From a virus: a DNA stretch of 26,316 nt. Where the stretch lies: positions 1 to 26,316 of IMG/VR virus record IMGVR_UViG_3300010155_000082. One strand, written 5' to 3'. Made by a program: the position numbers and the translations under genes. How positions within the stretch are numbered: position 1 is the stretch's first letter; every line of letters begins with the position of its first letter. Under the pieces are notes generated by a model. The model searched no databases, had not been told where the DNA came from, and was given only the letters and a program-made list of their open reading frames with translations. Shown here in pieces: positions 1-9,342 of the stretch.

Positions 1-1
1 A

Positions 2-124
2 GAAGGTGCTGCTGATCTAGATGCCATTGCTGAATTATTTGTAAAACGTACAGGTAATGAAGATGGAACTATTACAAAGACCGGCATTCTCTATGATTGG
101 CCTGAGTTAGAGGAAGAAGAATAG
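2..124 (+). CDS. 3' end of an unidentified phage gene (partial)
   Basis: An open frame enters from the left edge and stops with TAG at 122-124, giving 40 residues that end in an acidic tail (GILYDWPELEEEE). No start is present, so this is the C-terminus of a longer protein. It lies 63 bp before the tail/nozzle gene on the same strand, so a head or head-tail connector protein is a reasonable guess from position only. The residues themselves carry no motif I recognise. The frame is supported by phage-like codon use and by the two other forward frames being interrupted. Confidence 0.6.
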   Translation, partial: EGAADLDAIAELFVKRTGNEDGTITKTGILYDWPELEEEE

Positions 125-187
125 TCGGCTGGTGCATTGCTTTTGTTGATGGGTAGTTTATTGTGGAAAGTTTAAAAGAAGTATATC

Positions 188-2473
188 ATGCCTTTAGTAA
201 AAGTTCAACTTAATCCAGGAATTAATAGAGAAAGTACGCCATACGGGGCAGAAGGCACTTGGTCTAATTCTGATTTAATCCGTTTTCGAAAAGGACGCCC
301 TGAAAAAATGGGGGGATGGATTAGATTAAGTAGTAATACTATAGAAGGAATAGGTCGTTCTCTTCATGTTTGGGCTGCTCTTGATGGTTCCAAATTTATG
401 GGATTGGGAACCGAATTTAAATTCTATATTGAAGAGGGGGGTGGTTATAATGATATTACCCCTATTCGAACCACAGTTACTTTAGGAACTAATCCCTTTA
501 CTACTGGAACTGCCTCAAGTGGGATCATCACAGTAAGTGCCCCTAGTCATGGTGCAGTTACCGATGATTTTGTAACATTTACAGGGGCTACTCTATTTGA
601 CGGCATTACTGCCGCGCAATTAAATACAGAATTTCAAATTACCTTAATTGATGCGAATAGTTATACAATCAGTACTGCTGGAAGTGCTTCTTCAGGGGCT
701 ACTGCTGGAGGAGGATCAGCAGTTTCTGCTGCCTATCAAATAAACGTAGGTTTGTCTTCTTCTGTTGCTGGAGTAGGGTTTGGTGCTGGAGGATGGGGAG
801 GAATTAGTACCTCTTACTCACAAACAACATTAAATGGCCTTATAAGTGATTCAGCGACTTCTATCATATTAACAAGCGCCACAGATTTTGAAACATCGGC
901 CACAACCATCACTGCAAATCTTACCGTAGCCAGTACGTCTATCCCTCTTGCGGATTCTTCCGGTTTTCCTAGTAAAGGGACGGTTAAGATCAATAGTGAA
1001 AACATCAGATACGGAAACAACATCAGTAATACACTCAGTAATCTGACACGGGAAACGGACGGCACTACCATTGCGGGTCACACCAGCGGAGATACCGCAA
1101 CTTTTGTGGGGTTAATTCAAATTAGTGAAGAGTTAATACAGTATACTGGGAAAACTAGTCAAACTTTGGATGCAGGAGTAGTAAGGGGAGTTAGAGGAAC
1201 AACTGCTGTGGCCCATAGTGATGGTGCTTGGGTAAGAGAGGCTAATGACTTTATTGGTTGGGGCCAAGCCTCTGATATTGCGGCAACGACAGCAGCCAAT
1301 ATCCGCCTTTGGTCTCAAGATAATTATGGAGAAGATTTAATATTTTCGGTTTTAGACGGGACTCCTTTTTATTGGGATAGAACTTTGGGTCTTGCTGCTA
1401 GAGCTACCGACCTTGCCTCTCAAAGTGGTGCCTCAGATGCGCCTACTGTAACTAGAAAAGTAATGATTTCAGGGGCTGATCGTCATGCTATTTGTTTTGG
1501 TTGTAATCCTATTAATGAAACAGATCAGGATTTATTACAGGTTCGTTGGTCAAATCAGGAAGATCCTTTTGATTGGACTCCAACGACTACTAATACAGCA
1601 GGTTCTCAACGGATTTCATCAGGGTCTGAGATTGTAGCCGCTCAAAAAACAAGGCAAGAGATCTTAATTTGGACAGATGTCAATCTTCATGCAATGCGTT
1701 TTGTAGGTGCTCCATTTACTTTTGGATTTTCATTATTAGCTAGTAATGTTTCAGTTATTGGACCAAATGCAGTTATTACAGTTGGTGATAGAGTTTTTTG
1801 GATGGATCGAGAAAACTTTTTTGCATATACAGGACGAATGGAAGTATTACCCTGTACCGTATTACGTCATGTATTTGATAATATTAATTTAGGACAAAGT
1901 GCTAAATTTTTTGCTGCCTCTAATAAGATGTTCGATGAAATTATATGGTTTTATCTTTCGGAAGACGCTACTGAAATTGACCGTTATGTAAAATTTAATA
2001 TAGCAGAAAAAACATGGGATATTGGAACACTGTCACGCACTGCTTGGGTAGATTACGGCATCCATGATAATCCTCGAGCTGCGGGGGCGTTTAACGATAT
2101 TCAATATGTATATATTCATGAAAGTGGAGAAAGTGACGATGGTTTAGATATGACTTCTTTTATTGAATCAGGTGATTTTGATATTGGTGATGGAGAACAG
2201 TTTATGTTTATTAATAAACTAATCCCCGATATTTATATTTTAGACTCTAGTGTAGATTCCTCTGGTTCTGTAGATTATATCCTAAAAACTAGAGACTATC
2301 CTGGAGATTCTTTAACAACTAATTCTACAAGTGTGATTACAAGTACAACACAACAGGCGTTTCTAAGAGCACGTGCCAGACAGGGTGTTTTACGAATTGA
2401 AAGCACAACGACAGACATGACCTGGACTTTGGGTGATTTACGTTTAGATATGAAGCCTGATGGTAGGAGATAA
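188..2473 (+). CDS. Podovirus-type tail/nozzle (packaged-DNA stabilisation-like) structural protein
   Basis: A 761-aa virion protein. The N-terminus (PLVKVQLNPGINRES, then LIRFRKGRPEKMGGW at about residues 30-44) matches the conserved opening of marine phage tail proteins related in role to P22 gp10, which close the portal channel. Residues 100-350 are Ser/Thr/Gly-rich beta modules with repeated E-x-I-x-Y and RG-x-x-GT-x-x-x-HS patterns; one module appears inserted inside another. Residues 350-761 resemble a beta-propeller-like body (for example WYLSEDAT- and VKFNIAEKTWDIG-type strands). The ATG is preceded by AAGAAG at a good distance. The stop overlaps the next start (TAATG). The structural assignment is firm; the exact tail position is inferred from family resemblance. 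Confidence 0.7.
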   Translation: MPLVKVQLNPGINRESTPYGAEGTWSNSDLIRFRKGRPEKMGGWIRLSSNTIEGIGRSLHVWAALDGSKFMGLGTEFKFYIEEGGGYNDITPIRTTVTLGTNPFTTGTASSGIITVSAPSHGAVTDDFVTFTGATLFDGITAAQLNTEFQITLIDANSYTISTAGSASSGATAGGGSAVSAAYQINVGLSSSVAGVGFGAGGWGGISTSYSQTTLNGLISDSATSIILTSATDFETSATTITANLTVASTSIPLADSSGFPSKGTVKINSENIRYGNNISNTLSNLTRETDGTTIAGHTSGDTATFVGLIQISEELIQYTGKTSQTLDAGVVRGVRGTTAVAHSDGAWVREANDFIGWGQASDIAATTAANIRLWSQDNYGEDLIFSVLDGTPFYWDRTLGLAARATDLASQSGASDAPTVTRKVMISGADRHAICFGCNPINETDQDLLQVRWSNQEDPFDWTPTTTNTAGSQRISSGSEIVAAQKTRQEILIWTDVNLHAMRFVGAPFTFGFSLLASNVSVIGPNAVITVGDRVFWMDRENFFAYTGRMEVLPCTVLRHVFDNINLGQSAKFFAASNKMFDEIIWFYLSEDATEIDRYVKFNIAEKTWDIGTLSRTAWVDYGIHDNPRAAGAFNDIQYVYIHESGESDDGLDMTSFIESGDFDIGDGEQFMFINKLIPDIYILDSSVDSSGSVDYILKTRDYPGDSLTTNSTSVITSTTQQAFLRARARQGVLRIESTTTDMTWTLGDLRLDMKPDGRR

Positions 2474-2640
2474 TGGTTAAATTATTAGATCATAGTTTAC
2501 CTGATGCAACAACAGACTATGATGCAGAGACATTGCAAAGAATTTTAAGAGACATTGAAATGGCTTTAACAAAAATGGAATTTCCCACTGAAATAGAAGG
2601 AAAAGACGAAAATAAAGCCTTAACTTGGTTTATGGAGTAA
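2473..2640 (+). CDS. Small 55-aa protein between tail genes
   Basis: A 55-residue frame starts with the ATG overlapping the stop of the upstream tail gene (TAATG) and ends with TAA that overlaps the ATG of the following gene in the same way. A TAGGAGA ribosome-binding site lies just upstream. The product is acidic and probably helical (LQRILRDIEMALTKMEFP in the middle), with no cysteine, signal peptide or membrane segment. Translational coupling on both sides argues that it is a real gene. Its position suggests a small virion component or tail assembly factor; I do not recognise the family. Confidence 0.7.
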   Translation: MVKLLDHSLPDATTDYDAETLQRILRDIEMALTKMEFPTEIEGKDENKALTWFME

Positions 2641-2960
2641 TGGCCACAACTTATAAAAATATAGTAAGTTTAGTTGGTTCTACAGGAGATGTGACTGTTT
2701 ATACATGTCCCACTGCTACTGAGGCAATTATTAAGAATATTAACTTATATAATAGTCATAGTGGAACTATAGTTATATATCCTAAAATAACCGACAATTC
2801 TGCTTCCGTAACGGCTACTTTAAAAAAAATTAGTATTACAACTCTTGAACAAACTGCTCTTACTGGCCCTTTCGTTTTAGAAGAGAGTGATGTATTAATA
2901 TTTAATTGTGATGTGGCTTCGAAAATTTACGTTTTTGCGAGTGTGGCTGAAACTTCATAA
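2640..2960 (+). CDS. Small beta-rich putative virion protein
   Basis: A 106-aa protein. I chose the ATG at 2640 over an in-frame ATG 15 nt upstream because it forms the TAATG overlap used at neighbouring junctions. The sequence alternates short hydrophobic strands and Ser/Thr/Asn turns (TGDVTVYTCPTATEAIIKNINLYN, split here by its turn, then GTIVIYPKI), the look of a beta-sandwich. Similar small proteins follow the tail gene in marine phages as I remember them, annotated only as hypothetical or structural. No catalytic motif, signal peptide or membrane helix is seen. A decoration, tail-accessory or receptor-related role is inference from context. Confidence 0.65.
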   Translation: MATTYKNIVSLVGSTGDVTVYTCPTATEAIIKNINLYNSHSGTIVIYPKITDNSASVTATLKKISITTLEQTALTGPFVLEESDVLIFNCDVASKIYVFASVAETS

Positions 2961-2999
2961 ATTAGTATCTTTATTGGACTTAAAAAGGTATACATAATC

Positions 3000-5177
3000 A
3001 TGGCTCTATACAATAATCCAGATGCCCGAATGCAAGCCACTCTAGGCAGGAATCCTACAGCAGAAGAAATGGAAATTGCTAGCCAAATCAGTAATAAAGG
3101 ATTAGGTCAAGCTCTGAACCAGATGGGAGGAGGACAACCTCCACAACAACCCCCAATGGGAGAAGGACAACCTCCACAACAACCCCCAATGGGAGGAGGA
3201 CAATCTTTAGTAGCCCAATCTGCGCCTACTTCTCCGTTAGGGCCGGATTCAGGGGTTACAGAAGATATTATGAAGGATGAAGCTCGAGCTGCATGGGGTA
3301 TAACTAATCAAAATGAACCTGTTCCCTGGAACCGTAATACAACATGGGGTGATTATTTAGGTGAGCTTTTTGAAAAGTATGGTAAAGAGGCTGTTGATCA
3401 GGTGATAGACCAACAATTACAAAATGAAAGAGATAGTGGAGAATCGCAGGAGCCTCAACCACCTGGATTAGTGCCACCTAGTCCTTTTTTAATGGATGCT
3501 GGTGCGCCTAATGTACCAACGGCTCCAGAACTTCAACGAGCAGCCGCTCCTGTTTCTCCAACATCTCCTGTCCCAGAAGGAATTATGCAAGCTGCAGGAG
3601 GGGGTTATGTAGACCGAGGTATTATGCAGGGCTATGCTTTAGGAGGGTTAGAGGGACAGGGCGCTCCTGTTGGTGAAGAAGAGTTTTTGTCTGTAGCAGG
3701 TGATTTAGCAGGTCAGGCAGGAATTCCCACTGAAGCTATACAGGCAATCAGTGAATCAGTAGATGCTGGCCCACCAGCCAATGATAATGTCCTAGAAAGC
3801 GGTATTATGCAAACGGTTGAGCCAGAAGCCGCAACTGAAGCCGATATGGGAGGAATTGGTCAATTAGCGGCGTTAAATGAAGGCTTAGTTGAAATGGGCG
3901 AAGAAGGGTTGGTTCATGCGACTCCTGGAGAGGTAGTATTTGATCCTAATCTTCTTCCAGAAAATGAACGAAATATGCTTTATGCAGCTTTGGAAGCGGA
4001 GGGCATAGACCCAGCAAGGCTTACGGTGGGCGATCCCTCTAATATACTCAATGAAATGACGGGTCTTCCGGCTTTTGGGCTGTTTAGCTCCATTGGCCGC
4101 TTCTTTAAAAAAGGTGTCAAGAAAGTAGGCCGATTTCTTAAAAAGAATGCGGGAACTATCCTCGGTATAGCGGGAGCGATGACGGGTAATCCCCTTCTTG
4201 CCGCGCTTGGTTCTGGTATTGGCTCGTTAATTGAAGGAAAACCGATACAAAATGCCCTGATTAGTGCAGGATTGTCCTTTGCAGGAACAAAATGGGTTGG
4301 ACCTTGGATTGGAAAGCAACTAGGAGGTATTTCTTCTTTAGCCACACCAACTGGAGAGGCCTTAGCAGGAGGGGCAAAAACTGTAGGTCTTGAGGGTATT
4401 GGAAAAAGTATAGGTGAAGCAACAACTGGGGCAGTTGGGGTTAATGCGGCGATGGAGAAAGCTGCCGGAGCGGGCGCTAGGTCAATTTTAGGTGCAGGAG
4501 CAACTGCTAGCACAGATGTAATAGCAACGAATGCTATTGCAGAAATATCTAAGTCTCTTTCGGCAAATGCTGCTACAAAAGCTATGAGTAAAACAGCACT
4601 TGCCGAAACAGCAAAAAATATCTTTGGTAAAGTAGCAGGTGATATTAGTGCAAAAACACTGACACAAGCTGCTTTTGCAAAAGCGCCCCAATCTGTACTC
4701 TCTTCAGGAATAGGTGGTCTTTTAGCTCAACCAATGAGCCAAACTTTAGGACGCGCGGTTGCTGGAATAGGACAAAAGTACGTTGAACCTATGGTACAGG
4801 CATATGCTCAAGGGGTTCCTTCCGAAGATGAAGCTGAGTTAATAGCCGCATTTAACGCAAAATACAACTATACTCCCAGTAGCCAGGAACTTATCCAATT
4901 CTATAATACTGAATATACACCTCCTCCACCAGTAAATATTGCCCAAACTTTAGGCACTATTCCTGGATATGCTCCCCTCACAGCCGCTGGTGGGGGGTAT
5001 ATTAATGGAGTTGGTGGACCAAAAAGCGATTCAAATCTAGCTCGGCTTTCTGATGGGGAGTTTGTTTTCACTGAAGCAGCGGTAAGAGGCGCGGACCCAA
5101 CAGGAATGGGAGATCGTTTACGGGGAGCCACAGCAATGTATAATAATATGAAGGATCTTGAAAGAAGGGTAGCATAA
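3000..5177 (+). CDS. Large Gly/Ala- and Pro/Gln-rich virion protein with hydrophobic core segment
   Basis: A 725-aa protein with AAAAAGG upstream of its ATG. Residues 42-66 contain an 11-residue MGGGQPPQQPP repeat in two full copies and a partial third. Three GIMQ motifs occur between residues 195 and 270. Near residue 300 the segment GLVHATPGEVVFDPNLL resembles the Gly-rich linker motifs of marine phage virion proteins. Residues 358-440 contain a basic stretch (RFFKKGVKKVGRFLKK) followed by a Gly/Ala-rich hydrophobic region, which could insert into a membrane. The C-terminal region has GGGYINGVGGPKSDS, then ARLSDGEFVFT and AVRGADPTGMG, a terminal motif I know from many marine phage structural proteins. 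It probably acts as an ejection or internal virion protein; a tape-measure role cannot be excluded. Confidence 0.6.
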   Translation: MALYNNPDARMQATLGRNPTAEEMEIASQISNKGLGQALNQMGGGQPPQQPPMGEGQPPQQPPMGGGQSLVAQSAPTSPLGPDSGVTEDIMKDEARAAWGITNQNEPVPWNRNTTWGDYLGELFEKYGKEAVDQVIDQQLQNERDSGESQEPQPPGLVPPSPFLMDAGAPNVPTAPELQRAAAPVSPTSPVPEGIMQAAGGGYVDRGIMQGYALGGLEGQGAPVGEEEFLSVAGDLAGQAGIPTEAIQAISESVDAGPPANDNVLESGIMQTVEPEAATEADMGGIGQLAALNEGLVEMGEEGLVHATPGEVVFDPNLLPENERNMLYAALEAEGIDPARLTVGDPSNILNEMTGLPAFGLFSSIGRFFKKGVKKVGRFLKKNAGTILGIAGAMTGNPLLAALGSGIGSLIEGKPIQNALISAGLSFAGTKWVGPWIGKQLGGISSLATPTGEALAGGAKTVGLEGIGKSIGEATTGAVGVNAAMEKAAGAGARSILGAGATASTDVIATNAIAEISKSLSANAATKAMSKTALAETAKNIFGKVAGDISAKTLTQAAFAKAPQSVLSSGIGGLLAQPMSQTLGRAVAGIGQKYVEPMVQAYAQGVPSEDEAELIAAFNAKYNYTPSSQELIQFYNTEYTPPPPVNIAQTLGTIPGYAPLTAAGGGYINGVGGPKSDSNLARLSDGEFVFTEAAVRGADPTGMGDRLRGATAMYNNMKDLERRVA
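3123..3210 (+). repeat. 33-nt in-frame tandem repeat (two full copies and one partial)
   Basis: Copies begin at 3123, 3156 and 3189 with period 33 nt. The second differs from the first at one base in its GGAGGA/GGAGAA part, and the third diverges after about 15 nt. Each encodes MG(G/E)GQPPQQPP. Near-identity at the DNA level suggests recent slippage or unequal recombination inside the 725-aa virion gene. Confidence 0.9.
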
Positions 5178-6226
5178 TGGCCGTAGAAACAACAGTAGTC
5201 CGCGAAGCTCCGTTTCTTGAGGACATTCGTAAAAGGCTTCTTGAAAGTTCAGAGAAGTTAGTAGAAACTCCAATAACGCTCCCTCAGCAACAGCTAGCTC
5301 CCTTTTCTGATGTTACTGAACAGGCGTTTAGTCAGGCTCAGGAAGGAATTGGGGCTTATGAACCTTTATTGACTTCGGCTACGGGCCAATTTGCTGATGC
5401 TTCTGGTATTTTACAGGGGTTAGGCGCTCGTACTCCCGCTCGCTTAGAAGAGGCGCGGCTGGCCTCATTAGCTGGCGCAGGAGACATTACACCCCGTATT
5501 CAGGATTTTCAAGACCCCTATAGAACCCAAGTAATAGATGCGTTCACAGCGGAAGCTACCCGTCAGAATGAGCTAGCTAAAACTCGGATGCGTGATCAAG
5601 CGGCTAACGTAGGTGCATTAGGAGGTTCAGGGAGATATATTCAAGAAGCGGAAATGGAACGTGGTCTTGCTGATGTTTTACAGCGGAATACGGCTAGTCT
5701 TCTTAGTCAGGGGTATACTCAGGGATTAGGCGCGGCTGAACGGGAGGCCGCTCGATTGCAACAGGTTCCTGGTCAGCTTTTGGGAATTGAACAACTTCAG
5801 TATGCCCTTCCACAGAGTGTAGTCACGGGACAACAGAATCTTGGTCAGGGGATGGCTAACCTAGCGGGAATTACTCAACAACTTCCGGCAGCAGACATCG
5901 CTTTGTTGAGTCAGATTGGGTCACAGCAACAGAAACAGGGTCAGACAGCCTTAGACCTAGAACGACAGAATCAACTCGCTCAACTCTATGAACCTTATCA
6001 ACGTCTTGGGTATCTAGGTGATGTTCTTAAAGGCCAGCCGAGTTCAACTTCTACACTAACTCAAAGTACCGATCCGCGCACGAATCCTCTTTCTCAGGCA
6101 CTTGGAGCAGGAATCAGTCTAGCAGGAATATTTGGTAATCAGGGCTTTGGCAGTGGGTATTTGTTCGGAGGGGGTAATAACCTCGTTGGTAAACTACCAA
6201 ACTTATTAGGGTCAGGACAAAGTTAG
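5177..6226 (+). CDS. P22 gp7-like DNA ejection (internal virion) protein
   Basis: A 349-aa, Gln- and Ala-rich helical protein, coupled to the previous gene by TAATG. The central part (DPYRTQVIDAFTAEATRQ at about residues 112-129, then RMRDQAANVGALGGSGR and EAEMERGLADVL) fits the pattern of phage DNA-transfer/ejection proteins: an N-PY start, a long helix, then a G(A/G)GG turn and another helix. The C-terminus is Gly-rich and weakly hydrophobic (GAGISLAGIFG). Such proteins are packaged inside the capsid and leave before the DNA to help build the trans-envelope conduit. Assignment is by motif pattern and by its place among large internal proteins; no catalytic site is seen. Confidence 0.7.
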   Translation: MAVETTVVREAPFLEDIRKRLLESSEKLVETPITLPQQQLAPFSDVTEQAFSQAQEGIGAYEPLLTSATGQFADASGILQGLGARTPARLEEARLASLAGAGDITPRIQDFQDPYRTQVIDAFTAEATRQNELAKTRMRDQAANVGALGGSGRYIQEAEMERGLADVLQRNTASLLSQGYTQGLGAAEREAARLQQVPGQLLGIEQLQYALPQSVVTGQQNLGQGMANLAGITQQLPAADIALLSQIGSQQQKQGQTALDLERQNQLAQLYEPYQRLGYLGDVLKGQPSSTSTLTQSTDPRTNPLSQALGAGISLAGIFGNQGFGSGYLFGGGNNLVGKLPNLLGSGQS

Positions 6227-6227
6227 T

Positions 6228-9200
6228 ATGGTTTATAACCCTAATGATCCTACTCCTTATCGGCCGATGTTCTATCAAGGTAATCAAGGTCAAACTCAGG
6301 GTATTTTAAGTACACTGCCAATACAGACTGCTGCCCAACCTATTCAAGTTGCTGCCGCTCAACCTACTGTACAAACTGCAGGGATACAGGTAAAATCTGC
6401 TGATCTTGATGCTGATGGGAAACCAAGTTGGGAATTTCTGGAAAAGCGCTACAACCAGTTAGTCGAGAGAGATACGACCTATGAACAAGATCAAAAGGAT
6501 ATGGGACTCTTTTTAAAACAAATTCAAAGGCAATATGGTGATTATAAGGTTAAGGATCCAGAGGGACAACATGTTGGCTCTGTTAGAGAACTAATCGATT
6601 TTTATGACGAAGATAAAGGCAAACCCAAACCCAAAGACGGTGAAGTAGGAAAGAAAAATACTGATGTACTCCTAAAAGCGACTAAACGGGAGGCAGATAA
6701 CGCAGTTAATACAGGGAAGGTTTCTCCAACTGACGCTGAAAAGGCAAGTATAGACGCCGCAAAACAAGTTACTGGGTTTGATAATATAGGTAAAGGTACT
6801 GATGAGGAGAGTATGAAGGCTTCTTTTGAGGCTATGAACCTCAAATTTGATCCTAAAAACTATAATAAACAAGCTAAGACACTTTTAGGACTAGATCCTA
6901 ACGAAACAGATGTACCAGCATGGGCTGCGCCAATATTCCTCTTTGGTCTACAATTAATGAAGGGGCCAGTGAGCAGCAAGCAACAGGGGCAGACAGGATT
7001 AGGAGGGCTGTTAGGTGATATCGGTGCGGCAGGAACAGTTGCCTTTGCTCAGTTTGGTAAAGAACGTGACCGTAGGCAGAGGCAGAAGTCTGCTGTAGCT
7101 CAACTTTCTGCAAAACTACGGGGCCAGGATATTTCTCGATGGACTGCACTTCGAAAAGAAGCGATCCGGAGTAAAGAATGGCAACTGACTCATGGCCTAG
7201 CTCTAACTAAATTCGGCAATGACATGATGGATAAATCCCTCACACGAATGACAAAAGGTTTAGATTCAGGGAATACAACTGAGGTTATGAGTCTCTTTTC
7301 TGATTTAGTTAGCAATGCAAGTGCGCCAACTCAAAAACAAAAGGATGCTAAAGGATATAATGAAGGACTAGCACGTCAGCGAAATACAGCAGCGATATTA
7401 CGAAATCCTTTGTCAAGACTTATGCTCGAAAAGACAGCTTTAAGCCAAATACAGCCAAATGCTGATATTGTTTCAATAGAAACACCTACGGGTAAACTAT
7501 TCTATGATAAGATCGCTTTAAGCAGTACATTTAGAGGACTTTCAAAGGCAGATAAAGCAAAATATGGTGGCGAATCAGGGTTATTGAAAGCGGTTATAGA
7601 TACTCCTGCATTAGCAATAGGGAAAAAATTCGCAGTCAGTACTGGTACACCAGATCTTCAATATCAATTAGTTCCAATAAAAGGCGGTCTCGTCCGACCC
7701 ACTTGGTATAATAAAGCCACTGGTGAGATAGTTGAACAAGAAGCAGCGGTTCTTAAAGATAAACCACAATTTAAACAAATAACTATTACGGGTGAAGATG
7801 GCGTAGCAATGAATCTTTTAATTGATCCTGTTGCGCTATCTCGTTCTAATAAGACTCTTAATGAAATACTTACTGATCCAAACGCTGGAAAAAGATATCC
7901 TAAGATAGTTCAGAATCTGCCTAAGGATTATAGTCGTATTGCTAGTGCTGTTAAACCTATAGAACTATATGGACTAAATAATACAAAACAAAAAGGAATT
8001 TTGTATACACAAGCCGATGCTAACTTTATGAATAAGATAAGAGCATCGGATGCGTTACGTGCTGAATGGTATGGATTAACGCCACAACAAAAACAAGATC
8101 GAAAAGTTAATGCAGGTATTATACAACTTCTACCAAATACCTTTAAAACTAAGCAAAATGAAGAGTACATATCACTGACTAAAGATGGGACATATAAATC
8201 TATAAAAGCTGCACCAGGAATGATTTCTATTCTTCAGGATAAAGAGCAACGCGCAAAATTTGATGCAACACTTAATTTCAACCGTGGAGCAAATAATACA
8301 GCTGCTACAATATTCAGTATTTTTCAAAGAGCTAAACCAATAGACCAAATTCAAACTGCGTCACACATCACCGAATGGAAAAATGCACTTGCGGGCGCTC
8401 TTCGTCAAATCCCAGGAATGCAAAAACTTTCATTTTCGGGGTCAGTCAATGCTTTAAAAGGTTATAGTTCTACGAATACTGAAGCAACGGCAGAAGCCAA
8501 GGGGTTAATCGATGGTTTTATGAATCGCCTAGATAGTTGGGCAAATGGAATTGGTGGAACTTCAGAAGAAAGACAAAGAGTTAAATCACTATTCATAGAT
8601 CTAGCTTTCCAGGTTGCAAGTAGTCGAGAAGCAGGTAAGCTGACAGATCAGGATGTTAGGTGGGCATTTAAAACTATGGGCTTTCAGGATGATTCCTTTT
8701 TCCAAAGCCCAAGAAAAATCATATCTGGTGTTTACCAAGGTATGAAGACTCTTAATGAAAGGCTCGAGTCAGACGCTGTACGAAACATGGATGAAGTCGA
8801 ACTTGAAAAACTAAGAAAGACAAGAGAAACTGATCCACGTATGGGTTATTTCTTAGAAAATGCTCTTGGGTATAGATTAAAAGATGTACAGGGTCAAAGG
8901 GAATTAAAATATCAAGGAGCTGCTCGCCCTGATGATGCGACTTATAAACCTTTTTATCGTTTTGATTTATTTATAGAAGCTAATTATCCTGTAGGTTTGG
9001 GGGAACGTCCGGCAGCTGGTGACTCATCACAAGTGTCCGCAACAGCAAATAGACTTACCGCACCTATAGCTTCAATGAATATTCCACAAAGTAATACCTT
9101 TTTTAATGTTAATACGGTTAATCAAGGTTTTAATTTAGAACCTAGAGATGCAGTATTGTTTAAAGAGATTTTTGGTTTAAATACAACTTCAAATACTTAC

Positions 9201-9332
9201 TCAATCCTACCAAATACTCCACTAGAAGCATTGAAACGTGTACAAGGTTGGGCAGCAGGAGACCCAGATAAAGAGATTCAGGGTAAGGAGTTTTTAGAAA
9301 GACTTGAAAAAGCTAATATTATTTTACCATAG
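6228..9332 (+). CDS. Giant putative internal virion protein (1034 aa)
   Basis: Starts one base after the preceding stop. The first 60 residues are Pro/Gln/Thr-rich and low in complexity (PIQTAAQPIQVAAAQPTVQ), followed by a charged helical region. Around residues 225-265 there is a hydrophobic then Gly-rich stretch (PAWAAPIFLFGLQLM, later LLGDIGAAGTVAFAQF) preceding a strongly basic segment (KERDRRQRQK). The remainder is mixed helical sequence without a recognised enzyme motif. Size, location between the gp7-like protein and another giant protein, and absence of a signal peptide favour a capsid-internal ejection protein. I do not recognise a named family. Confidence 0.55.
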   Translation: MVYNPNDPTPYRPMFYQGNQGQTQGILSTLPIQTAAQPIQVAAAQPTVQTAGIQVKSADLDADGKPSWEFLEKRYNQLVERDTTYEQDQKDMGLFLKQIQRQYGDYKVKDPEGQHVGSVRELIDFYDEDKGKPKPKDGEVGKKNTDVLLKATKREADNAVNTGKVSPTDAEKASIDAAKQVTGFDNIGKGTDEESMKASFEAMNLKFDPKNYNKQAKTLLGLDPNETDVPAWAAPIFLFGLQLMKGPVSSKQQGQTGLGGLLGDIGAAGTVAFAQFGKERDRRQRQKSAVAQLSAKLRGQDISRWTALRKEAIRSKEWQLTHGLALTKFGNDMMDKSLTRMTKGLDSGNTTEVMSLFSDLVSNASAPTQKQKDAKGYNEGLARQRNTAAILRNPLSRLMLEKTALSQIQPNADIVSIETPTGKLFYDKIALSSTFRGLSKADKAKYGGESGLLKAVIDTPALAIGKKFAVSTGTPDLQYQLVPIKGGLVRPTWYNKATGEIVEQEAAVLKDKPQFKQITITGEDGVAMNLLIDPVALSRSNKTLNEILTDPNAGKRYPKIVQNLPKDYSRIASAVKPIELYGLNNTKQKGILYTQADANFMNKIRASDALRAEWYGLTPQQKQDRKVNAGIIQLLPNTFKTKQNEEYISLTKDGTYKSIKAAPGMISILQDKEQRAKFDATLNFNRGANNTAATIFSIFQRAKPIDQIQTASHITEWKNALAGALRQIPGMQKLSFSGSVNALKGYSSTNTEATAEAKGLIDGFMNRLDSWANGIGGTSEERQRVKSLFIDLAFQVASSREAGKLTDQDVRWAFKTMGFQDDSFFQSPRKIISGVYQGMKTLNERLESDAVRNMDEVELEKLRKTRETDPRMGYFLENALGYRLKDVQGQRELKYQGAARPDDATYKPFYRFDLFIEANYPVGLGERPAAGDSSQVSATANRLTAPIASMNIPQSNTFFNVNTVNQGFNLEPRDAVLFKEIFGLNTTSNTYSILPNTPLEALKRVQGWAAGDPDKEIQGKEFLERLEKANIILP

Positions 9333-9342
9333 GTGATTATAA

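Noticed and set aside
2625-2639. Upstream ATG that would lengthen the 106-aa protein by five residues
   Set aside because: The ATG at 2640 forms the same TAATG overlap as neighbouring genes; the upstream codons overlap the 55-aa gene.
3980-4513. A 177-codon minus-strand open frame inside the 725-aa virion gene
   Set aside because: It is the complement of a Gly/Ala-rich coding stretch, whose reverse frame is naturally open and Pro/Ala-rich; the sense frame is continuous and has known terminal motifs.
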